Positions 58,255 to 64,000 of a stretch of DNA of 64,000 nt are shown here, piece after piece. This stretch comes from Lelliottia nimipressuralis. Its GTDB lineage: Bacteria > Pseudomonadota > Gammaproteobacteria > Enterobacterales > Enterobacteriaceae. The stretch is taken from positions 1-64,000 of the forward strand of contig NZ_SDDX01000014.1 in assembly GCF_004115925.1 (NCBI RefSeq), given 5' to 3'. Position numbers and translations under genes: made by a program. Under the pieces are notes generated by a model. That model made no database searches and was not told the DNA's origin. It was given only the letters and a program-made list of their open reading frames with translations. Each line of letters opens with the position of its first letter. The stretch's first letter is position 1.

Positions 58255-58663
58255 AGAACCTTACTGCCTGTGGATGTGGTGTTGAAAACGTTGAGATTTT
58301 CGCCATCCCAAAGGGGACGATACAGCGGAAAATTTACTCAATTTCAGCGGGATATGCTCCCGTCATGCCGTGGCGAAGAATAGTTTTTCGATTTACCACG
58401 TAAATACAGTCGGTATGACAGTATATGGGGCGCAATTTAAACGCTTATAACGTTTAAAGGCAAGGAGGGATCTGAAAACCAGAACAATATGCCAGCATGA
58501 AAATTCAGACCAGAACAATCCTCTAAGGTTAAGAAAAACTCATGGCTAATCATGCGAACAAAAAAGCAACAGCCGTATAAAATTCATTCACGTTTCGCTT
58601 GACTGCAAAGCAAACAGGCCAGCATACGCTGGCCTGTGGAAAGGAGGGCTGACACACACGTCG
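58255..58663. promoter_or_regulatory. phoR-brnQ intergenic region
   Basis: This 409-bp gap has no credible gene. It contains the phoR terminator at 58604-58638, an A+T-rich middle part presumably holding the brnQ promoter, and two copies of ACCAGAACAAT (58478-58488 and 58509-58519) spaced 31 bp start to start. Confidence 0.55.
58614..58637 (-). terminator. Intrinsic terminator of phoBR
   Basis: ACAGGCCAGC and GCTGGCCTGT form a perfect 10-bp stem with a 4-nt loop, followed on the minus strand by TTGCTTTG, 27 bp after the phoR stop. Confidence 0.8.
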
Positions 58664-59959
58664 TCAGGCACTTTTTTTGGCAATTAAACGTTCCGGGATA
58701 ACGAAACTGAAGCGCGTGCCTTTGCCCGGCGTACTCTGAATATCAAGGCGGCTGTCGTGGTGATTCACGGCGTGCTTAACAATCGCCAGCCCCAGCCCGC
58801 TGCCGCCTGTCTGCCGCGATCGGGCTTTATCCACGCGATAGAAACGCTCGGTCAGACGCGGAATATGCTCCGGTCCAATCCCCGGCCCGTTGTCCTCGAC
58901 GCTAAACTCTGCCCCCGTCGGGACGCGCTGCCAGCGCACAATAATCTGCGTGCCCTCTGGCGTATGGTTCACAGCGTTGTAAACCAGGTTTGAAATCGCG
59001 CTGCGCAGTTCGTCCTCGCTGCCGAGCACCTTCAGACTGCTGTCCAGCTCGAAAGTGAACTGATGCCTTTTGTGGCTCAGGGTCTGGGCTTCCCGCTCAA
59101 CCACCCGCAGCATCATCGGCACGTCGATGGTTTCATTCATCGCCAGCGTCGGTGCCGCTTCAATTTTTGACAGGGTAAGCAGCTGCTTCACCAGTCCTTC
59201 CATGCGATGCGTTTGCTCGCGCATGGTGTGCAGCGCTTTCTCTCGCGGCGCCCCCTCCAGCGTCTGCTCCTGCATCATCTCCAGATACCCCTGCAGCACC
59301 GTCAGCGGCGTGCGCAGCTCGTGGCTGACGTTGGCAAAAAAGTTACGCCGCGCCCCTTCGAGCTGGTGCATCTGGGTCACATCGCGCGCCACCATCAGCC
59401 ACTGCTGATCGCTGTACGGCATCACGCGAAACTCAAGGTGACGGCCATTGTTCAGCACCAGATTATGCGGGCGGGTAAAATCGCGTTTTTTTAGATACAG
59501 GGTGAATTCAGGATAACGCAGGAGGTTAAGGATATTCTGGCCGTTATCGTCCGGCCAGCGCAGCCCCAGCAGCTGTTGTGCCAGGCCATTACACCAGAAC
59601 ATCGTCCCTTCTTCGGTGGTCAGAATCACCGCATCCGGCAGCGATTCGGCGCCGCTGCGAAAGCGTTTGATCAGGCTTCCAAGCTCACGACGGCGCTTTT
59701 TATTTCGCATCTGCATCTGATGCAAGCCGTAAAGCAACGGCTCCCAGCTGCCGCTGCCGGGCGGTGGCGTCATGCTGCGATCGACCCACAGCCACCAGGA
59801 GAGACGCAGTAAATTCCAGAAATGCCAGACCAGCAGGCCGGTCACTGCCGCCAGTAAAAACCACGGCAGATAACCAAAAATCGCCCCCAGAATGGCGGCG
59901 GGAATACAACATAAAATCAGTTCAAAAACCAGCCTTTTCCATGACAGACGTTCCAGCAC
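58664..59959 (-). CDS. phoR: Phosphate-regulon sensor kinase PhoR
   Basis: A 431-residue inner-membrane histidine kinase/phosphatase that controls PhoB according to phosphate status through PstSCAB and PhoU. Two N-terminal helices (about 10-30 and 34-57) lack a large periplasmic domain; a PAS domain follows (about 100-195), then the dimerisation domain with the phospho-acceptor His213 ([11 protein letters not shown]), then the ATPase domain with N, G1 and G2 boxes ([27 protein letters not shown]). The start is GTG after AGGAGT, as in E. coli. It lies 21 bp after phoB. Confidence 0.98.
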   Translation of the reverse strand: MLERLSWKRLVFELILCCIPAAILGAIFGYLPWFLLAAVTGLLVWHFWNLLRLSWWLWVDRSMTPPPGSGSWEPLLYGLHQMQMRNKKRRRELGSLIKRFRSGAESLPDAVILTTEEGTMFWCNGLAQQLLGLRWPDDNGQNILNLLRYPEFTLYLKKRDFTRPHNLVLNNGRHLEFRVMPYSDQQWLMVARDVTQMHQLEGARRNFFANVSHELRTPLTVLQGYLEMMQEQTLEGAPREKALHTMREQTHRMEGLVKQLLTLSKIEAAPTLAMNETIDVPMMLRVVEREAQTLSHKRHQFTFELDSSLKVLGSEDELRSAISNLVYNAVNHTPEGTQIIVRWQRVPTGAEFSVEDNGPGIGPEHIPRLTERFYRVDKARSRQTGGSGLGLAIVKHAVNHHDSRLDIQSTPGKGTRFSFVIPERLIAKKSA

Positions 59960-59980
59960 GCGTCACACTCCTGTCATTGT

Positions 59981-60670
59981 TCAGAAACGGGTCGAAAAAC
60001 GATAACCCGTACCGCGGACCGTCTGCACCATACGATCGTGGCCGCTGTGTTCCAGCGCTTTACGCAAGCGGCGAATGTGGACATCGACCGTCCTGTCTTC
60101 GACATAGACGTTAGTCCCCCAGACGTTATTCAGCAACTGTTCACGGCTGTAGACGCGTTCCGGGTGAGTCATAAAGAAGTGCAAAAGTTTGAATTCTGTC
60201 GGGCCCATATCCAGCGGGTTTTCGCCGGTCATCACGCGATGCGAGGTCGGGTCGAGGCTTAACCCCTGCATTTCGATCACCTCTTCCACCGCCATCGGCG
60301 AAATACGGCGCATGACGGCTTTGATACGCGCCACCAGCTCTTTCGGCGAGAACGGCTTGGTGATGTAATCATCCGCGCCGGTCTCAAGACCGCGCACGCG
60401 ATCTTCCTCTTCACCGCGCGCCGTCAACATTACCACCGGGATATCGCGGGTCATCGCTTCGCGTTTAATGTGCTTGATAAATTGCAGGCCAGAACCGCCG
60501 GGCAACATCCAGTCAAGCAGAATCAAATCGGGCCAGGGTTCGTTGAGTTGATTCACCGCGCTGTCATAATCTTCCGCCTCAACCGGCTGGAAGCCATTTT
60601 GTTCGAGCACGAAGCACACCATTTCGCGAATCGGAGCTTCATCTTCTACGACCAGAATACGTCTCGCCAT
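59981..60670 (-). CDS. phoB: Phosphate-regulon response regulator PhoB
   Basis: A 229-residue OmpR-family regulator. The receiver domain (about 1-120) has the acidic pocket ED (residues 9-10) and phospho-acceptor Asp53 by direct count (LLDWMLPG), with Thr and Lys in LTARG and ITKPF. The C-terminal winged helix (about 130-229) includes [32 protein letters not shown]. The only nearby Pho box is its own, at 60727, so positive autoregulation is expected. It is transcribed with phoR. Confidence 0.99.
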   Translation of the reverse strand: MARRILVVEDEAPIREMVCFVLEQNGFQPVEAEDYDSAVNQLNEPWPDLILLDWMLPGGSGLQFIKHIKREAMTRDIPVVMLTARGEEEDRVRGLETGADDYITKPFSPKELVARIKAVMRRISPMAVEEVIEMQGLSLDPTSHRVMTGENPLDMGPTEFKLLHFFMTHPERVYSREQLLNNVWGTNVYVEDRTVDVHIRRLRKALEHSGHDRMVQTVRGTGYRFSTRF

Positions 60671-60714
60671 ACTTTGCCCTGTCTTATTAAAGTATCAGTT
60701 TGTAATGCGGCGCC

Positions 60715-60720
60715 ATTATG
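60715..60720 (-). promoter_or_regulatory. -10 element of the phoB promoter
   Basis: CATAAT on the minus strand, just downstream of the Pho box repeats and about 45 bp before the phoB ATG. There is no separate -35 hexamer, as expected for a PhoB-activated promoter. Confidence 0.6.
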
Positions 60721-60726
60721 CGTCAG

Positions 60727-60747
60727 ATTTATGACAGATTTATGAAA
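60727..60747 (-). promoter_or_regulatory. Pho box of phoB
   Basis: On the minus strand the repeats TTTTCAT and CTGTCAT are separated by AAAT, followed by another AAAT and CTGACGC. This matches the 11-bp period of PhoB sites (7-bp repeat plus 4-bp spacer). Confidence 0.85.
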
Positions 60748-60814
60748 AACATTACCACCATGAATGGCAAACTGTTGTTTTATTACAGCGGTTATTTTCC
60801 AGCCCCTGAAAGCT

Positions 60815-60820
60815 TATAAT
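60815..60820 (+). promoter_or_regulatory. -10 element upstream of sbcD
   Basis: A TATAAT lies 31 bp before the sbcD ATG; the expected -35 position reads only TTATTT, so this promoter is tentative. Confidence 0.4.
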
Positions 60821-60851
60821 CCCCTTCACCCTTTTTTGCCATGGAACTGTT

Positions 60852-62057
60852 ATGCGCATACTCCACACCTCGGACTGGCATCTGGGGCAAAATTTTTACA
60901 GCAAAAGTCGCGCCGCCGAACATGAAGCGTTCCTGAACTGGCTGCTGGAGACGGCGCAGTCGCAGGAGGTGGACGCGATCATCGTTGCCGGGGACATTTT
61001 TGATACCGGCTCGCCGCCGAGCTATGCGCGTGAGCTGTATAACCGCTTCGTGGTCAATCTGCAGCAAACAGGCTGCCATCTGGTGATCGTCGCGGGCAAC
61101 CACGATTCCGTCGCCACGCTCAACGAATCCCGCGATATTCTTGCGTTTCTGAATACCACTGTAGTGGCAAACGCCGGACATGCCCCGCAAATCCTCAAAA
61201 AACGCGACGGAACGCCGGGCGCCGTGCTTTGCCCTATTCCTTTTTTACGTCCGCGTGACATCGTTCAGAGCCAGGCGGGGCTTTCCGGCGGCGAAAAACA
61301 GCAGCATCTGCTGCAGGCCATCACGGACTATTATCACCAGCAGTACGCCGAGGCCTGTGCGCTGCGCGGTGATGCGCCGCTGCCGGTCATTGCTACAGGG
61401 CATCTGACCACCGTCGGTGCCAGCAAAAGTGACGCGGTGCGCGAAATTTATATTGGTACGCTGGATGCGTTCCCGGCGCAGAATTTCCCGCCAGCGGATT
61501 ACATCGCGCTCGGCCACATTCACCGCGCGCAGATCATTGGCGGCTGCGAGCATATTCGCTACTGCGGCTCACCGATTTCCCTCAGCTTTGATGAAACCGG
61601 CAAAGGCAAAAGCGTGCATCTGGTGAGTTTTGCCGAGGGTAAACTGAGCGCGGTCGAGACGTTAACCGTACCGGTGACACAACCGCTGGCGATGCTCAAA
61701 GGCGATCTGGCCGCCATTTCTGCGCAACTTGAACAGTGGCGCGGCGTGGAACAGTCGCCTCCCGTCTGGCTGGATATTGAAATCAGCACCGATGAATATC
61801 TGCACGACATGCAGCGCAAAATTCAGACCCTGACCGACGATCTGCCGGTTGAGGTGTTGCTGGTACGCCGCAGCCGCGAACAGCGCGAGAAAATTCTCTT
61901 AAGCGCGCAGCGCGAAACCCTCAGCGAATTAAACGTGGAAGAGGTATTTGAGCGCCGCCTGGCGCAGGAAGCGCTGGACGACGCACAGCGCACGCGCCTC
62001 AACGAACTCTTTACCCAGACCCTGCACGCGCTGCATGACGAGGAAAACAACGCATGA
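60852..62057 (+). CDS. sbcD: Exonuclease SbcCD, subunit D
   Basis: A 401-residue Mre11-family nuclease subunit with metallophosphoesterase motifs DWHLGQ (residues 8-13), GDIFDTG, GNHDS (near 77-81), and GHL/GHIH in the later part. With SbcC it cleaves hairpins and protein-blocked DNA ends. The length matches E. coli (400). Its stop overlaps the sbcC ATG by ATGA, giving coupled translation. It is divergent from phoB. Confidence 0.98.
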   Translation: MRILHTSDWHLGQNFYSKSRAAEHEAFLNWLLETAQSQEVDAIIVAGDIFDTGSPPSYARELYNRFVVNLQQTGCHLVIVAGNHDSVATLNESRDILAFLNTTVVANAGHAPQILKKRDGTPGAVLCPIPFLRPRDIVQSQAGLSGGEKQQHLLQAITDYYHQQYAEACALRGDAPLPVIATGHLTTVGASKSDAVREIYIGTLDAFPAQNFPPADYIALGHIHRAQIIGGCEHIRYCGSPISLSFDETGKGKSVHLVSFAEGKLSAVETLTVPVTQPLAMLKGDLAAISAQLEQWRGVEQSPPVWLDIEISTDEYLHDMQRKIQTLTDDLPVEVLLVRRSREQREKILLSAQRETLSELNVEEVFERRLAQEALDDAQRTRLNELFTQTLHALHDEENNA

Positions 62058-64000
62058 AAATTCTCAGCCTGCGTCTGAAAAACCTCAACTCCCTGAAGGG
62101 CGAGTGGAAAATCGACTTCACCGCCGAGCCGTTTGCCAGCAACGGCCTGTTTGCTATAACGGGCGCGACCGGTGCGGGTAAAACGACCCTGCTCGATGCC
62201 ATCTGCCTGGCGCTGTACCACGAGACGCCGCGTCTGAACACGGTGTCGCAATCGCAAAACGATCTCATGACCCGCGACACGGCGGAGTGCCTCGCCGAAG
62301 TGGAGTTCGAAGTGAAAGGCGTGGCCTATCGCGCATTCTGGAGCCAGAACCGCGCCCGTAACCAGCCGGACGGGAACTTACAGGCACCGCGCGTGGAGCT
62401 TGCCCGGTGCGAAGACGGCAAAATTCTCGCCGATAAGGTGAAAGATAAACTCGATCTGACCGCCTCCCTGACCGGGCTGGATTATGGCCGTTTCACCCGT
62501 TCGATGCTGCTGTCGCAGGGGCAGTTCGCGGCGTTTTTAAATGCCAAACCCAAAGAGCGCGCCGAGCTGCTGGAAGAGCTGACCGGCACCGAGATCTACG
62601 GCCAAATCTCCGCCATGGTGTTTGAAAAACACAAAACGGCAAGAACCGAGCTGGAGATGCGCGAAGCGCAGGCGGCAGGCGTGGTGCTGCTGAGCGAAGA
62701 ACAGCAACAGCAGCTCCATCAGGGTTTGCAAGCACTGACTGACGAAGAAAAAACGCTGCTCAGTGAACAGCAAAACCGCCAGGCACAACATCAGTGGCTA
62801 GTGCGCAGCGAAGAGCTGGCGCGTGAACAGCTGCGCGCGCAATCGGCACATCAACAGGCGTTACAGGCACAAGCCGACGCCCAACCGGAACTGCTTAAAC
62901 TGCAGCAGGCACAGCCTGCGCTGGCGCTGCGCCCGCTCTGGGACCGTCAGCAGGAGCAGGCGTCAACGCTCACCCGCACGCAGCAGCTGATTTCCGAAGT
63001 AAATACTCGCTTACTTTCACGCAAGGGGCAGCGGGCGCGGATCCGTAACGGCGCAATGCGTGAGGCAGAGCGGCTCCAGTCACAGCACAAATCGCTCGCC
63101 AGCTGGATAGACGAACACAACCACTTCGGTCTGTTGAGCCAGCACATTGGCGGCTGGCGCGCGTTATTTACCCAGCAGCAGCGGGATAAATCTCAGGCTG
63201 CGGCGCTGGGTAAGCGTCTGACTGAACTGCAACAAAAACTGGCCGCGCTGCCGCTCACTTCACTGACGCTATCCGCAGAAGAGACCGCACAGGCGTTAGA
63301 GCATCAGGTGCAGTATCGCCCGGCACGCCAGCGTCTCGCCACACTGCATGCCCGCTATCAGCCGCTGCAAAAACGGCTGATACAGATGCGCGCAACGCAG
63401 GAAAAAGACCAGGCCGCGCAAGCCACGCTTGATCAAACCCTGGCTGCGCGGCGCCAGCAGTACAAAGAGAAAAACCAGCACTATCTGGATCTGAAAACCC
63501 TGTGCGAACAGGAAGCGCTGATCAAGGGTCTGGAGGCGCACCGCGCCAGCCTCGAGGCGGGTAAACCCTGCCCGCTGTGCGGTGCAACCGAACATCCCGC
63601 CGTGGCGCAGTATCAGGCGCTGGAGGTTAGCGCTAACCAACGTCGCCGCGATGAACTGCACGCCGAAGTGAAACGGCTTGAAGAAGAGGGACTGTTGCTG
63701 CGCGGACAGCTAAAAGCGCTGGTAGACCAGCGTGAGCGCGAAGCCGCAGAGACCCTGACGCTCACTCAGGAGGAGCAAGCGCTCACACAGGAGTGGCAGT
63801 CGGTGTGCGCGTCACTGAAGGCGAGCCTGAACATTCAGGAAGATATTGCCCCCTGGCTGGAGGAGCAGGAGCAGTACGAGCGCCAGCTGTATCAGCTCAG
63901 CCAACGCCTGGCCTTGCAGAATCAGCTCAACGAACTGGAACAGCAGATTCACCAGATTCAGCAGCAGATTGATACCCAGCGCCAGACCTTGCTCAGTGCA
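62054..64000 (+). CDS. sbcC: Exonuclease SbcCD, subunit C (N-terminal part; cut by window edge)
   Basis: The first 649 codons of the SMC-like ATPase SbcC (Rad50 family). Walker A is [14 protein letters not shown] near residues 34-47; the Q-loop region follows in [15 protein letters not shown]. Long glutamine-rich coiled coils run from about residue 190, with the zinc-hook Cys motif CPLC at residues 506-509 by direct count. The returning coil begins after it, and the C-terminal ATPase half lies beyond the window. The gene overlaps sbcD by 4 bp. Confidence 0.97.
   Translation, partial: MKILSLRLKNLNSLKGEWKIDFTAEPFASNGLFAITGATGAGKTTLLDAICLALYHETPRLNTVSQSQNDLMTRDTAECLAEVEFEVKGVAYRAFWSQNRARNQPDGNLQAPRVELARCEDGKILADKVKDKLDLTASLTGLDYGRFTRSMLLSQGQFAAFLNAKPKERAELLEELTGTEIYGQISAMVFEKHKTARTELEMREAQAAGVVLLSEEQQQQLHQGLQALTDEEKTLLSEQQNRQAQHQWLVRSEELAREQLRAQSAHQQALQAQADAQPELLKLQQAQPALALRPLWDRQQEQASTLTRTQQLISEVNTRLLSRKGQRARIRNGAMREAERLQSQHKSLASWIDEHNHFGLLSQHIGGWRALFTQQQRDKSQAAALGKRLTELQQKLAALPLTSLTLSAEETAQALEHQVQYRPARQRLATLHARYQPLQKRLIQMRATQEKDQAAQATLDQTLAARRQQYKEKNQHYLDLKTLCEQEALIKGLEAHRASLEAGKPCPLCGATEHPAVAQYQALEVSANQRRRDELHAEVKRLEEEGLLLRGQLKALVDQREREAAETLTLTQEEQALTQEWQSVCASLKASLNIQEDIAPWLEEQEQYERQLYQLSQRLALQNQLNELEQQIHQIQQQIDTQRQTLLSA

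Overview
The window is a chromosomal segment of an Enterobacteriaceae bacterium. Gene content, order and protein lengths follow the Escherichia coli 10-minute region almost gene for gene, in the order ybaE-queC-fadM-ybaV-ppiD-hupB-lon-clpX-clpP-tig-bolA-yajG-ampG-cyoABCDE-yajR-yajQ-panE-yajL-thiI-xseB-ispA-dxs-yajO-thiL-nusB-ribH-ribD-nrdR-yajI-tsx-secF-secD-yajC-tgt-queA-acpH-malZ-proY-brnQ-phoR-phoB-sbcD-sbcC. The accessory genes suggest an Enterobacter/Lelliottia/Leclercia-like organism rather than E. coli, but the genus cannot be fixed from sequence reading alone.

Layout. Positions 1-3320 hold a divergent MFS transporter (cut by the window edge) and LysR regulator beside ybaE, where E. 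coli has cof. Positions 3388-16904 hold queuosine synthesis, thioesterase, periplasmic folding, nucleoid protein, the ATP-dependent protease genes (lon, clpX, clpP), trigger factor, bolA and the muropeptide permease ampG. Positions 17384-22168 are the cytochrome bo3 oxidase operon. Positions 22380-25860 are yajR, yajQ, panE and yajL. Positions 26173-30252 are a four-gene cassette absent from E. coli at this site: PTS IIC, GH4 glycosidase, NagB-type deaminase and a convergent GntR/UTRA repressor. Positions 30378-39797 are thiamine, isoprenoid and riboflavin genes; here yajO carries a 1-nt frameshift and pgpA is missing between thiL and yajO. Positions 39950-48667 are yajI, tsx, an M24-fold protein in the place of yajD, and the secDF-yajC-tgt-queA operon. 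Positions 48759-53303 are acpH, a 2-Cys peroxiredoxin and an unassigned three-gene operon (YcaC-like hydrolase, ABM-domain membrane protein, amidohydrolase with a Cys/His-rich tail). Positions 53504-64000 are malZ, proY, brnQ, the PhoBR two-component system and sbcDC (sbcC cut by the edge).

Control elements readable in the sequence include sigma-32 promoters for lon and clpP, a FadR box at fadM, tandem MalT boxes at malZ, a Pho box at phoB, CRP and PurR-like boxes at tsx, and a candidate GntR operator in front of the sugar cassette. Many genes end in clear intrinsic terminators, and several 3' ends carry copies of a REP-like palindrome. I saw no rRNA, tRNA, CRISPR array, integrase or insertion sequence. 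The least conventional parts are the PTS/GH4/NagB cassette, whose GH4 enzyme has an unusual active-site motif, and the amidohydrolase operon.
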